From the NCBI GenBank assembly GCA_028818695.1, contig JAPPNK010000018.1:124001-188000 (forward strand): 64,000 bases of DNA, given 5' to 3'. Position numbers and translations under genes: made by a program. The stretch's first letter is position 1; each line of letters opens with the position of its first letter. The notes below the pieces were generated by a model that saw only the letters and a program-made list of their open reading frames with translations, searched no databases and was not told the origin of the DNA. Of the stretch, positions 16,661 through 25,722 are shown one piece after another. Origin of the DNA: Candidatus Poribacteria bacterium. Lineage in GTDB: Bacteria; Poribacteria; WGA-4E; GCA-2687025.

Positions 16661-17629
16661 TCAAGGAGAGCCGAGAAGGCGGCGAAGATACGACCCTAGC
16701 AGCGATCGGCGAGGCACATCATACTGATACTCCGTGACGAACGTACACGACTCGCGCTTCACCCAAGCATGCGCCTGCGTCTGCAGGTTTATCTTGAGCC
16801 AGCTTCCGTCCCGCTCCGACGCTTCATAAGGGATGCCCGGGCGGGTAAAGCCCCTCGGCGAGTCGATTCGCGTCAAGCCTTTCTCCTTGCGGTACACCAC
16901 ATAATCGTTCACCTCGTACTGTTCCCAGTCCTTCTTGCTTAACTGATGGACTCTGTCTTGGCGCGTCGAAAGGTTTCTGACGTTGATGGCGTACCCCTCC
17001 CCGTCGGAGTTGTCGTTCTTGCTGAGTATCCGCCCTTCCCAGAGGATAAGATCTTCATGCGGGTACGGCTTGCTTCGGACAGGGATGCGCTGGCGGAAAA
17101 TCACCTCGTCCACCAGCCCTTTTGACACAGAAACGACCTTATCGACCGGCGCCCATCCAGGTTCGCTGCCGGGTTTCAATTCAATTTTGACCCAGTCGTC
17201 GATCTGGCGCAGGAAGGGGCGGTGGGTCTCCGGTTGAGCCGTTGCGATCGTGAGCGAGTCGCCGCGCGGAAAACGGCGCAGTTTTGTTCCCATCTCTATG
17301 GCGACCAGCAATTTAGCCGCCTCCGGACGGACCGCGAACGCCGGCTTCTCCTTCGTTATGGCAAACGGGAGCGGCTCCTCCAAAGTGAGCAAGCGCTGTT
17401 TCGCGTCAACGCTGAAGACGCGGCCGAGCGCCCCATCCGGGTTTGCGTCAATGAGAACGGCGTCTCCTGGGGCGAAGGCGCGGACGCTCTTCAGGCGCAG
17501 CTCCTTGGAACCGATCTCATGGACGCCGACCGTTTCAGTCAGGGGGCGCGGCTCAGCCGTCCATAGATACCATCCGACGGCAAGGAGCGTCAGTACGCTG
17601 ACGACGATACTAATGATCAGACGGCGCAT
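16661..17629 (-). CDS. Membrane-anchored protein of unknown function with SH3-like segments
   Basis: 322 residues. One N-terminal transmembrane segment (LIISIVVSVLTLLAVGWYLW) anchors a large outer domain. The rest is beta-rich, with segments resembling bacterial SH3 domains (WVKIELKPGSEPGWAPVDKV and GSWLKINLQTQAHAWVKRES), which often bind peptidoglycan or peptides. I do not recognise the family. It overlaps the end of the OmpA-like lipoprotein gene by 20 bp and is last of a three-gene envelope cluster. GGAG lies seven bases before the start. Confidence 0.6.
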   Translation of the reverse strand: MRRLIISIVVSVLTLLAVGWYLWTAEPRPLTETVGVHEIGSKELRLKSVRAFAPGDAVLIDANPDGALGRVFSVDAKQRLLTLEEPLPFAITKEKPAFAVRPEAAKLLVAIEMGTKLRRFPRGDSLTIATAQPETHRPFLRQIDDWVKIELKPGSEPGWAPVDKVVSVSKGLVDEVIFRQRIPVRSKPYPHEDLILWEGRILSKNDNSDGEGYAINVRNLSTRQDRVHQLSKKDWEQYEVNDYVVYRKEKGLTRIDSPRGFTRPGIPYEASERDGSWLKINLQTQAHAWVKRESCTFVTEYQYDVPRRSLLGSYLRRLLGSP

Positions 17630-19313
17630 CAGGCGACTCCTTCTCTAAACCGCGCGTCCGCACCACCGCTTCCACGCGTCGATTTCGGGCGTCCTGCGGC
17701 GGCAGACCCTCAATCTGTCGGCGCGATCCGCGCCCGCTTGCGTTCATTGAATTCAATTCTACTCCTAACGCCGCCGCCAAAATGCGGCCGACCGACTCGG
17801 CGCGTTCCTTTGACAAGCGATCCTCTGCGTCAACATTTCCCAACCGCTCCGAATATCCGTTCACCTCTATATGATAGCGCTTTAGAAACGGGCGCGCCGT
17901 TTCGGCGATCTTCTGAATGAGAGAAACATGCGCCGGCGCGATTTCGGAGGAGTCGCCGGCAAAGAGAGCGCCCGATATTCGGAACGCGACCCCATTCTGC
18001 GCTGAAAAGACGACCGCCCCCTCTATTTTGGAACCCGCCTCCAACAGCGCCGCTTCGTCGGCTTGAACCTGGCGCGCCCATGTTTCGGCTTTGTTGAGAA
18101 TATCGGAAGCCGCTTCAGCGTTGCGCGCGGCGAGGTTCAGGTCGCCGATCTCCATCAGGGAGGCGGCGAGCGCCGCCAAGGAACCGGCGGCTCCCAGCTC
18201 CGTTTCAAAACGCGCTTTTGCGAAGTTGGGCAAAGCCTCCGCGCGCGCGGTCATGAGACGGGAGATGTCCTTGACAAGCGCAGCCTGCTCTTCGGAGGTT
18301 CGCGCCCGCAAAACGCTCGACAGGGCGGCGCGCCCTTCTGAATACGCCAGCGCCGCAGCATACTCAGCCTTTTCAGCCGTTCCAAGCGCCAGTTCATAGG
18401 AGTTGTTGTTGTAAAGATCGGAGGCTTCTTGAACCATTCTTTTCGCGTCTTGGTAGAGTTTGGGCGCGCCTTGACGGTACTCTTCCGCCGCTTTCAACAT
18501 GCCTTCCGCCGCGCCGATTGCCCAGCCTGCCGCGCCTGCCGCGTCTGCCAGCGCGCGCGACTCCTGGGCGCGCCGCGCCGCCTGTTTGCCGATGGACGAC
18601 ACGCGCAGGTCGTCCGCCTCGCGGTACGCGTCGAGAGCCTGAAGGCGCGCCTGCCGCGCGTCGCCGGACGCAAGCAGCCGGCGCGCCTCCGCTTCCATCT
18701 TCTGCGCGTCTTCAAAACGGGACGGCTCCAAGGTGGCGGCGTTCGCCTGCGCAGCCAGCTGAACAGCGCGGGAGGCAAGCGCGAGCGCCGTTTCGGCGAG
18801 AAGGCGGGCGGCGTCTTCTTCCGCTTGCGTTTTGGCGGCTTCGGCGGCGCGCTGGGAGGCTTGCGCCTCTTGGCGGGCTTGCTCAGCGTCCGATTCGGCG
18901 CGTTCCCGCAGGGCGCGTTCCAGCTGCCAGCGCGCGGCGGCGGCTTCTCCTTTTAAACGCCCTTCCGCAATGAGCGCGTTCATATACGCGGCGAGCGCGC
19001 GGTTGCGTTTCGCTTCGGCGTCCGCTTCTTCAGCCTGCGCAGCGGCGAGGTCGGCGTAATGCCGCGCGCGCTCAAAGAGATCATGCGCCAAGCGGTTCTC
19101 GCCCTCCTGAAGCAGCGTCTGCGCCTCTTCAAACAGACGGCGCGCCTGCGAATACGCGGGGGATTCCTCAGCCCCCTCTGCGGCGCGGTAGGACGCCTCG
19201 GCATGTTGATACGCCTCTTCAACCTGCGTCTTTGATATGCCGGCGCCGCAGCCGGCGCCGCCCGCTGTCAGCAGCAGACAGACCGCCGCGCAGAGCCGTT
19301 CAATCCGACTCAT
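17610..19313 (-). CDS. OmpA-domain lipoprotein with long alanine-rich helical region
   Basis: 567 residues from the ATG at 19313; an upstream start at 19331 adds six residues. The signal peptide ends in a possible lipobox (TAGGAGCGAG). Residues ~20-430 are almost entirely Ala/Glu/Arg helix with repeated EAxxLxxxG-type units, likely a coiled or TPR-like rod; the first part resembles the DUF4398 pattern. The last ~110 residues are an OmpA/MotB peptidoglycan-binding domain: IEVNGYSERLGNVDAEDRLS and RAESVGRILAAALGV, then QDARNRRVEAVV. It probably tethers the outer membrane to the cell wall. It overlaps both neighbours. Confidence 0.8.
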   Translation of the reverse strand: MSRIERLCAAVCLLLTAGGAGCGAGISKTQVEEAYQHAEASYRAAEGAEESPAYSQARRLFEEAQTLLQEGENRLAHDLFERARHYADLAAAQAEEADAEAKRNRALAAYMNALIAEGRLKGEAAAARWQLERALRERAESDAEQARQEAQASQRAAEAAKTQAEEDAARLLAETALALASRAVQLAAQANAATLEPSRFEDAQKMEAEARRLLASGDARQARLQALDAYREADDLRVSSIGKQAARRAQESRALADAAGAAGWAIGAAEGMLKAAEEYRQGAPKLYQDAKRMVQEASDLYNNNSYELALGTAEKAEYAAALAYSEGRAALSSVLRARTSEEQAALVKDISRLMTARAEALPNFAKARFETELGAAGSLAALAASLMEIGDLNLAARNAEAASDILNKAETWARQVQADEAALLEAGSKIEGAVVFSAQNGVAFRISGALFAGDSSEIAPAHVSLIQKIAETARPFLKRYHIEVNGYSERLGNVDAEDRLSKERAESVGRILAAALGVELNSMNASGRGSRRQIEGLPPQDARNRRVEAVVRTRGLEKESPDAPSDH

Positions 19314-19719
19314 TCGATTCGTCCAGCGCATTTCGTTCGTCCAATGTTTCGTTTCGTTCGGCTCTCAGTTTGTCGGCGGAAGCGGCGGTTTGTTCAAGCG
19401 CGCGTTCGGCGGCTGCCGTTTCCGCCCGAAGACGCCCCTCTCGAAGAGCCGCGCGCGCCTCTTCAACCCGCAGCAGTGCCAAGCCTGCCAGCCTGTCCGA
19501 TTCTGCTCCGTCGCCTGAATCGTACGCCTCTTTGGAACGCTCAATGAGCGCTTCAGCCTGTTCAAGCGGAGTGGGAACCGCGTCAACGTTCTCCTCAAAT
19601 AGAAGCGCGGCATGAGCGGCCTCGGCGTCGTAGAGAAGCATGGACGCGCCGCTTCCGCAGCCGTTGAGAGCCAGCGCAAGCAAAAACGCGGCAGACGCAG
19701 ACAAAAATTGCTTTGACAT
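19300..19719 (-). CDS. Small lipoprotein, DUF4398-like
   Basis: 139 residues with a clear lipobox (LALNGCGSG). The mature protein is a helical hairpin rich in Ala, Glu and Arg (LEQAEALIERSKEAYDSGDG), similar to the N-terminal part of the OmpA-like protein encoded next to it, with which it overlaps by 14-32 bp. It is first in the three-gene cluster. Function unknown; likely part of the same envelope structure. Confidence 0.7.
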   Translation of the reverse strand: MSKQFLSASAAFLLALALNGCGSGASMLLYDAEAAHAALLFEENVDAVPTPLEQAEALIERSKEAYDSGDGAESDRLAGLALLRVEEARAALREGRLRAETAAAERALEQTAASADKLRAERNETLDERNALDESNESD

Positions 19720-19809
19720 GATTCAGCTTGTTTCTCTTCCGCCGTTCATGCGCGAGGAATCGATTGCGCAACTTGCAAAGCGCCTGATTTAGACGCTGCG
19801 CAAAATACA

Positions 19810-19837
19810 TCATATAATTAAATCGAAAACGACGCAA
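19810..19837 (-). promoter_or_regulatory. Possible promoter for the lipoprotein/OmpA cluster
   Basis: On the - strand TTGCGT (19832-19837), 16 bases, then TATGAT (19810-19815), ~90 bp before the lipoprotein start. The same AT-rich stretch also contains TATAAT on the + strand (19813-19818) ahead of the methyltransferase gene, without a good -35 there. Confidence 0.3.
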
Positions 19838-19870
19838 CCGCAGCGGCAATCCAGCAGCATTGGAGCGCAG

Positions 19871-20779
19871 ATGCTATTAAAACTGATGCGACGCATTCTT
19901 CGAAAGAACAAAGCCTCGACCGCCGATACGACCGCCGCTGTCCGCGCGCGACATCAGCGGCACAAGGCGCGCCTCATAGACGACCCGATTGCGAAGGAGC
20001 TGTGCGGGCAGCTGTGGCAGCGCGCGTTAAAATTTAAGCCGCTCGGATGGTTGCTGGACGACTTCATCATGAAGCCGATACAGCCCGTTTCCATGTGCGT
20101 TCTGATGCGGGCGCGGTATGCCGAGCAGGCGCTGGAAGAGGCTGTCAAAAACGGCGTTCGGCAGTATGTGATCATCGGCGCGGGGATGGATTCGTTCGCC
20201 TTCAGAAATAAAGAGATGATGGAACGAATCGATGTTTTTGAGATTGACCATCCGAAGACGCAGGAAGTGAAACTGCGGCGCATTCAACAGGCGGAACTGG
20301 ACGCGCCTGAGCGGCTGCATTTTTTGCCGGCGGACTTGTCGCAGAAGACGGCGATGGAAGCGCTGAACGGCTCGGCGTTCGATCCTTCGCAGCCCGCTTT
20401 TTTGACGCTTCTGGGCGTTTCCTACTACATCGCGGAGGAGGATCTGGCGAAAACGGCTCGGTCGATTGCGGAGCGCATGGGGGCGGGATCGTTTTTGCTG
20501 CTGGATTATATGCTTGACCCAAGCAGCTCGAAGGCGGAGCATCTTCCGATGCGCGAGAAGCTGATGACGTTGACCGCAGGGATGGGGGAGCCGATGGTGA
20601 GCGAATACTCCTTTGAGAAAATGGACGCGCTGATGGCGCGGCAGGGGTTTGAAACGCTTGAAAATGTGAATATGACGGAGCTGGCGGAGCGTTATCTTGA
20701 AGAGGTCGGCTGGCTTCCGTTTGCGGCGCCGGGCATTTTCGGGATGGGGGCGTTCCGGACGGTTGAGGCGTCCGAATGA
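19871..20779 (+). CDS. SAM-dependent methyltransferase, leucine carboxyl methyltransferase-like family
   Basis: 302 residues. The family (TIGR00027-type, related to Ppm1/LCM) is recognised by the N-terminal RHQRHKARLIDDPIA and MRARYAEQALEEAVKNG, then the SAM site VIIGAGMDSFAFRN and the acidic end of the next strand in VFEIDHPKTQEVK. FLTLLGVSYYIAEEDL is the usual post-motif block. Members methylate small carboxylates or polyketides; the substrate is unknown. Its stop overlaps the start of rlmB by ATGA, so the two are co-translated, although no functional link is obvious. Confidence 0.85.
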   Translation: MLLKLMRRILRKNKASTADTTAAVRARHQRHKARLIDDPIAKELCGQLWQRALKFKPLGWLLDDFIMKPIQPVSMCVLMRARYAEQALEEAVKNGVRQYVIIGAGMDSFAFRNKEMMERIDVFEIDHPKTQEVKLRRIQQAELDAPERLHFLPADLSQKTAMEALNGSAFDPSQPAFLTLLGVSYYIAEEDLAKTARSIAERMGAGSFLLLDYMLDPSSSKAEHLPMREKLMTLTAGMGEPMVSEYSFEKMDALMARQGFETLENVNMTELAERYLEEVGWLPFAAPGIFGMGAFRTVEASE

Positions 20780-21543
20780 GCGGGGATCGTCAAGCAGCGG
20801 TGGTGGGGCGCCGCCCCGTCATGGAAGCGCTGAAAGCGAACCGGCGGCGCATCCATGCCGTTCTGCTGCGGAGAGGTATGGAGCCGTCCGCCGCGCGGCC
20901 GATACTGGAACTTGCGAAGCGTCGGCGCGTTCCAACGCGGTTTGTCGAGACGGAAGAGCTGGACCGCCTCGCCGGGGGCGCGAATCATCAGGGGGCGGCG
21001 GCGCTTGCCGAGAAGCTGCGTTTAGACGATTTTTCAGCGCTGCTTGAGACGGTGGAGCGTTCCGACTCGGCGCTTGTCGCCGTGTTAGACCATCTCCAAG
21101 ACCCGCGCAACTTGGGAGCCGTGCTGCGGTCGGCGGACGGCGCGGGAGTCTGCGGAGCGGTCTTGCCGACGCGCCGAGCCGCTGGGGTGACGCCGACCGT
21201 CGTCAAAGCCTCGGCGGGCGCAACGGAGAGCGTCCCTGTCGCCTTCGCGGTCAACATCGCCGACGCGATACGGCGGCTTCAAAAAGCGGGCGCATGGGTC
21301 GTCGGAGCCGCTGGACCGAACGACAGCCGCGCCGAGCCGTACGACGAATTTGAATACCCGCCCAAAACGGCGTTCGTCATCGGACATGAGGGGGACGGGC
21401 TGGCGCGCCTGACCGCCGAACGGTGCGACACGCTCGTGTACATACCGATGCTGGGGCAGGTGGAGTCGCTGAACGCTTCGGTCGCCGCCGGCGTCCTTTT
21501 TTATGAATATGTTCGGCAGCGCAAACGAAGCGGTCAATCGTAA
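20776..21543 (+). CDS. rlmB: SpoU-family rRNA 2'-O-methyltransferase, RlmB-like
   Basis: 255 residues. Predicted to methylate the ribose of G2251 in 23S rRNA using SAM. An N-terminal substrate-binding domain (VVGRRPVMEALKANRRRIHA) precedes the SPOUT knot domain, which carries the three family motifs: DHLQDPRNLGAVLRSAD, FVIGHEGDGLARLT and IPMLGQVESLNASVAAGVL. Length and order fit RlmB/TrmH group 3; another 2'-O-methyl target is possible. Its last ten bases overlap the convergent oxidoreductase gene. Confidence 0.9.
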   Translation: MSGDRQAAVVGRRPVMEALKANRRRIHAVLLRRGMEPSAARPILELAKRRRVPTRFVETEELDRLAGGANHQGAAALAEKLRLDDFSALLETVERSDSALVAVLDHLQDPRNLGAVLRSADGAGVCGAVLPTRRAAGVTPTVVKASAGATESVPVAFAVNIADAIRRLQKAGAWVVGAAGPNDSRAEPYDEFEYPPKTAFVIGHEGDGLARLTAERCDTLVYIPMLGQVESLNASVAAGVLFYEYVRQRKRSGQS

Positions 21544-22622
21544 TACGGAGCGGGCGGCTCAAAGGTTGTCGTTGTATTGAGCGCATGTCCGAGCCGCGCC
21601 GATTCGATAGACGAGAGGCAGATGTCTAGAACATGCAGCGCCTGCCGCCCGGTCGCGCGCTGCGGCGCTCCTTGATGGAGCGAATCGGACAGGTCGAACA
21701 TGGCGCGTCCCCATTCAACTCCGCCAAACGGCTCTGCGACGTATTCAAGCGGCTCCCAGCGTCCGCCCCGCTGTATTTCGACGGGGCAGTTGAAGTCGTG
21801 GTTGGAGCCGATCCAAAGGGCGCCGTTGTCGCCGTGTACTTCGGTTCCGGAGCCGTCTTTGGCATTTCCAACCAGAAACGAAGCGGTGGCGCGTCCCAGA
21901 ACGCCGCTTTCAAACTCTAGCCCCGCGGCGATCAGGTCGGGCGTTTCGACATAGAATTCGCTCCCTGCGTTGGGTCCGGCGCGTTGGACGCGCTTCGGTT
22001 GGCAGACGCCGCCGAATCCGTGTACGCGCTTGACCTGCCCAAACGCGGTTGTCAACACCGTCAGCGCATAGACCCCGACGTCCAGCATGGGACCGACGCC
22101 GCGCGAGTAGAAAGGGGCGGCGTTCGGGTGCCAGCTCTCGATTCGCCCCCAGTTCATGGCAGAATAGACGACGCGGGGCTGTCCGATGCGCCGTTCGCGC
22201 AGAGCCTTGAAGAAAGTTTGCTGCGCTTCGCCGAGGAAGGTGAAGGGGGAGGCGCTGAGCCGCAGGCCGCGCGCTTCGGCGAGCGCGACCGTTTCGGCGC
22301 CGTCTTCTAAGTTTGTGGCGAGCGGTTTTTCGCAGTGGACATGCTTGCCGGCGCGCAGGGCGGCTTGGTTCACCTCCGCGTGCGCATGGTGAATCGTCAG
22401 GTTGACGACCGCTTCAACGGCAGGTTCCGCAAGCAGCGCGTCCAGCGAGCGGTACGCTTTTCCGCCGTATTTGTCCGCCCAGGCGTCGGCGCGCTGCGGG
22501 TCGATGTCGCAGCAGCCGACGATTTCGATCTTGTCCGGCCGCGTTGCGAGGCTGGCGCCGTAAGGGTTTGAAATGCTGCCGCAGCCGACGACAGCAACCT
22601 TCAACGGATTTTGTATGCCCAT
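21534..22622 (-). CDS. Gfo/Idh/MocA family oxidoreductase
   Basis: 362 residues. NAD(P)-binding Rossmann motif VAVVGCGSISNPYGASL at the start and the family hallmark GKHVHCEKPLATNLEDG, which contains the lysine of the EKP motif. The C-terminal alpha/beta domain has GPMLDVGVYALTVLTTAFG, with the conserved aspartate for substrate handling. Members oxidise or reduce sugars and inositols; specificity cannot be read. The start has AAGGAACG upstream. It stands alone, converging on rlmB and divergent from aconitase. Confidence 0.9.
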   Translation of the reverse strand: MGIQNPLKVAVVGCGSISNPYGASLATRPDKIEIVGCCDIDPQRADAWADKYGGKAYRSLDALLAEPAVEAVVNLTIHHAHAEVNQAALRAGKHVHCEKPLATNLEDGAETVALAEARGLRLSASPFTFLGEAQQTFFKALRERRIGQPRVVYSAMNWGRIESWHPNAAPFYSRGVGPMLDVGVYALTVLTTAFGQVKRVHGFGGVCQPKRVQRAGPNAGSEFYVETPDLIAAGLEFESGVLGRATASFLVGNAKDGSGTEVHGDNGALWIGSNHDFNCPVEIQRGGRWEPLEYVAEPFGGVEWGRAMFDLSDSLHQGAPQRATGRQALHVLDICLSSIESARLGHALNTTTTFEPPAPYYD

Positions 22623-22774
22623 GTTCGTTCCTTGCGCTAGGCGTTTGTAAAAGCGGCGGAGACGTTATGGTACGCCGACGCATTTGAAACTGCAAGCCTG
22701 CGAAGAGGACGGCAGCGCCTGAAGACGACGATCCTCCGCTGGAACAGAATTTAGACGGCAATGAGCGCTTTAAG

Positions 22775-22801
22775 ATTCCCGCTCTCCGTCTGCCCGGGAA
22801 T
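22775..22801. repeat. Intergenic hairpin related to the ATTCCCGC repeat
   Basis: ATTCCCG (22775-22781) and CGGGAAT (22795-22801) form a 7-bp stem with a 13-base loop. It is a diverged core copy of the family seen at 6137 and 26263. The rest of the 347-bp gap 22623-22969 holds the aconitase promoter and nothing else recognised. Confidence 0.45.
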
Positions 22802-22881
22802 GGCGCGCGGCGGTTTTTCGCCGGTCGTCTAGGTTCTTTCGAGACGACGCCCAACTTTAAGCATGAGGTCGGCGCTGTCGG

Positions 22882-22910
22882 TTGCATTCTTATTGGGAGG
22901 CGTCTATAAT
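22882..22910 (+). promoter_or_regulatory. Sigma-70-type promoter for aconitase
   Basis: TTGCAT (22882-22887), 17 bases, TATAAT (22905-22910). A consensus -10 at ideal spacing, 60 bp before the aconitase start. Confidence 0.65.
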
Positions 22911-22969
22911 TGGAGTGGATTATGTGAATGAAGAGGGCGGCTAGGCACTTACAGCGCAGGGGAAACACA

Positions 22970-24934
22970 ATGAACCTCACACAGAAGATATTGAAGGCGC
23001 ATCTTGTCAGCGGCGAACTCGCCCCAGGAAACAAGATCGGCATCCGCATTGATCAGACGCTCATGCAGGACGCCACCGGCACCATGGCGTTTCTCCAATT
23101 TGAAGCGATGGGCATGTCCCGCGTTCAGACCGAATGCTCCGTCGCATATGTCGACCATAATATGAGCCAGTTCGGACCTGAAAACCATAACGATCATCTC
23201 TACCTGCAGTCGATTTCCGCTAAAACGGGAGTCCACTTTTCACGCGCGGGCAACGGCATCTGCCATCAGGTACATCTGGAGCGGTTCGGCAACCCCGGCG
23301 GAACGCTTCTCGGCTCCGATTCGCACACGACGACCGACGGGGGTCTTGGCATGCTCTCCATCGGCGTCGGCGGGCTGGACGTCGCGCTGGCGATGGGCGG
23401 CGAGCCGTTTGTGATGGACTGCCCCAAAGTGATTGGCGTTCGGCTCACAGGGGAGCTGAAGCCATGGGTCGCCGCTAAAGACGTCATCTTTAAAGTGTTG
23501 GAAACGCTGACCACGAAGGGCAACGTCGGCTGCATCTTGGAATACTTCGGTCCCGGCGTCGAGAGCCTGAGCGTCCCTGAACGGTCGACGATTACGAATA
23601 TGGGCGCCGAGGTTGGAGTCACGACCTCCATCTTCCCGTCAGACGAGCGTACGCTCGCCTATATGACAGCGCAGGGGCGCGAGGAAGCATGGACGCCGCT
23701 TGCCGCCGACCCGGACGCCGAATACGACCGCCTGCTAGAGATTGACCTGGGCGCTCTTGAGCCTCTGACCGCCGCGCCGTCCAGTCCCGACAACATCCAG
23801 ACCGTGCGCGAATCGGAAGGCATTGAGGTCCATCAGGTTCTGGTCGGATCATGCACAAACAGCTCCTTCCGCGATCTGATGATTGTCGCGGACGTCCTGA
23901 AAGGCAGGACGATTCATCCGCAGGTTCAGATGGGCATTACGCCTGGTTCGCGCCAGGTGTTTGAAATGATCGCGTCCGCGGGCGCCTTGCAGACCTTCAT
24001 CGCCTCCGGGTGCCGCATTCTAGAATCGGCATGCGGTCCGTGCATCGGGCAGGGAATGTCGCCCGGCGACGAGCGGGTGAGCGTGCGCACCTTCAACCGC
24101 AACTTTGACGGACGAAGCGGAACGCGCAACGACCTTGTGTATCTCGCCAGCCCCGAAACGGCGGTCGCATGCGCCCTGACAGGGAAGCTGACCGATCCGC
24201 GCCGTCTGCCGGAGCTGTTCGGCATTGAGTACCCTGACTTCACATGGCCGGCGAAGTTCCATGTCGACGACTCGATGATCATTCCGCCTGCGGAGAGCGC
24301 CGACGATGTGGAGGTGATTCGCGGGGCGACCATCGGCGAGCCGCCGATCAATACCCCCATGCCTGAGCAGATCAACGGCAAGGTTCTCATCAAGGTGGGC
24401 GACAAGATCACGACCGACCATGTCATGCCTGCCGGGCCGTTTTTGAAGCACCGCTCCAACATTCCCAAATACTCCGAGTTTGTCTTTACGATCTTCAACG
24501 CGGGACCAGGTCCAACCTTCGCCGAGCGCGCCTCCGACTGGCGCGACGAGGGAGGGCATGGCGTCATCGTCGGCGGGGAGAGCTACGGGCAAGGCTCCTC
24601 GCGCGAACACGCCGCCCTCTGCCCGATGTATCTCGGCGTCAAGGCGAAGATTGTCAAGTCGATTGAGCGCATTCATCTGGCGAACCTTGTGAACGCGGGC
24701 ATCGCGCCGCTGCTTTTCATGGACGACGCCGACTACGACGCCATCGACGAAGGCGACCGGCTCCGCATTGACGATCTGCCGGGGCAGATGCGCGCCGGGG
24801 AGACGGTTGTTGTGCGGAACGAAACGAAGGATCGGGAATTTACCGTTCGGCATGGTTTGACAGAGGAGGAGACGCGCATTGTGCTGATGGGCGGGCGTCT
24901 GAACGCCGTCAAAGAGGCGCGCGGCAACGCATAA
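22970..24934 (+). CDS. Aconitate hydratase
   Basis: 654 residues from the ATG at 22970 (AGGGG upstream); the in-frame start at 22928 adds a basic non-homologous extension. It interconverts citrate and isocitrate in the TCA cycle through a [4Fe-4S] cluster held by the cysteines of VGSCTNSSFRD and SACGPCIGQG. LLGSDSHTTTDGGLGMLSIG is the N-terminal signature. The C-terminal swivel domain has SYGQGSSREHAALCPMYLG. The ~650-residue size and order place it with the short monomeric aconitases (mitochondrial/Aquifex-like) rather than AcnA (~890) or AcnB. A sugar isomerase-like gene follows after 13 bp. Confidence 0.95.
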   Translation: MNLTQKILKAHLVSGELAPGNKIGIRIDQTLMQDATGTMAFLQFEAMGMSRVQTECSVAYVDHNMSQFGPENHNDHLYLQSISAKTGVHFSRAGNGICHQVHLERFGNPGGTLLGSDSHTTTDGGLGMLSIGVGGLDVALAMGGEPFVMDCPKVIGVRLTGELKPWVAAKDVIFKVLETLTTKGNVGCILEYFGPGVESLSVPERSTITNMGAEVGVTTSIFPSDERTLAYMTAQGREEAWTPLAADPDAEYDRLLEIDLGALEPLTAAPSSPDNIQTVRESEGIEVHQVLVGSCTNSSFRDLMIVADVLKGRTIHPQVQMGITPGSRQVFEMIASAGALQTFIASGCRILESACGPCIGQGMSPGDERVSVRTFNRNFDGRSGTRNDLVYLASPETAVACALTGKLTDPRRLPELFGIEYPDFTWPAKFHVDDSMIIPPAESADDVEVIRGATIGEPPINTPMPEQINGKVLIKVGDKITTDHVMPAGPFLKHRSNIPKYSEFVFTIFNAGPGPTFAERASDWRDEGGHGVIVGGESYGQGSSREHAALCPMYLGVKAKIVKSIERIHLANLVNAGIAPLLFMDDADYDAIDEGDRLRIDDLPGQMRAGETVVVRNETKDREFTVRHGLTEEETRIVLMGGRLNAVKEARGNA

Positions 24935-24947
24935 CGAAAGGAACCCC

Positions 24948-25706
24948 ATGCGACTCGGAATCGTGACCTATCAGATCGGAAACAAATGGGATGTCGACAC
25001 GATCATCTCCAAGCTTTCCGCGGCGCAGTTTGAAGGCGTTGAGCTGCGGACGACGCATGCGCATGGCGTCGAAACAAGCTTGAGCGATCTTGAACGCGCC
25101 GAGATTGCCGCCAAGTTTGACAACAGCCCCGTTGAGATCGCCGGGCTAGGGAGCGCGTTTGATTACCATTCGCCCGACCCGGACGAGCTCCGCCGCAACA
25201 TTGAAGGCACAAAGGAGTATGTGATACTGGCGCATGACGTTGACGCGCCGGGCGTCAAGGTGCGTCCGAACGGGCTGCCTAAAGAGGTTCCAGTTGAGAA
25301 GACGCTGGAGCAGATCGGCCTCGCCGTCCGCGAATGCGCCGAATTTGCGCTCAATTACGGCGTCGAGATTCGGGTTGAGGTACACGGCGGGGGAACGTCG
25401 CTTCCGCACAATATGGCGTCCATCATGGAGCATGCAGATCATCCAAACGCCTATGTGTGCTGGAACTCAAACGCTTCCGATCTGATCGATGGGTCCATTG
25501 ACGAGGCGTGGAAGTTGCTTGGGGAGCGTATCGGGCTTGTCCACATCACCGAGCTTTACAACGAAAACTATCCTTACAAGGATCTGTTCCGTTATCTGAA
25601 AGGGTCGGGCTATACAGGTTTCTGCCTCGCGGAGATACCTGAAAGCGCCGAGCCGGATCGTTTGCTGCGCTACTACCGCGCCTTGTTTCAAGCATTGCAG
25701 CCTTAA
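24948..25706 (+). CDS. Sugar phosphate isomerase/epimerase-like TIM-barrel protein
   Basis: 252 residues, AAAGGA before the ATG. Xylose-isomerase-like TIM barrel (AP endonuclease family 2 fold): strand 1 MRLGIVTYQIG, then QFEGVELRTTHAHGVE. Metal-binding candidates are the Glu of RVEVHGGG, the Asp/Asn pair in CWNSNASD, the His of GLVHITEL and the Glu of CLAEIPE. Such proteins isomerise or epimerise free or phosphorylated sugars; the substrate is not visible. It is probably cotranscribed with aconitase and followed 16 bp later by the lectin-like gene. Confidence 0.85.
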   Translation: MRLGIVTYQIGNKWDVDTIISKLSAAQFEGVELRTTHAHGVETSLSDLERAEIAAKFDNSPVEIAGLGSAFDYHSPDPDELRRNIEGTKEYVILAHDVDAPGVKVRPNGLPKEVPVEKTLEQIGLAVRECAEFALNYGVEIRVEVHGGGTSLPHNMASIMEHADHPNAYVCWNSNASDLIDGSIDEAWKLLGERIGLVHITELYNENYPYKDLFRYLKGSGYTGFCLAEIPESAEPDRLLRYYRALFQALQP

Positions 25707-25722
25707 TAGAAAGGGCGTTTAT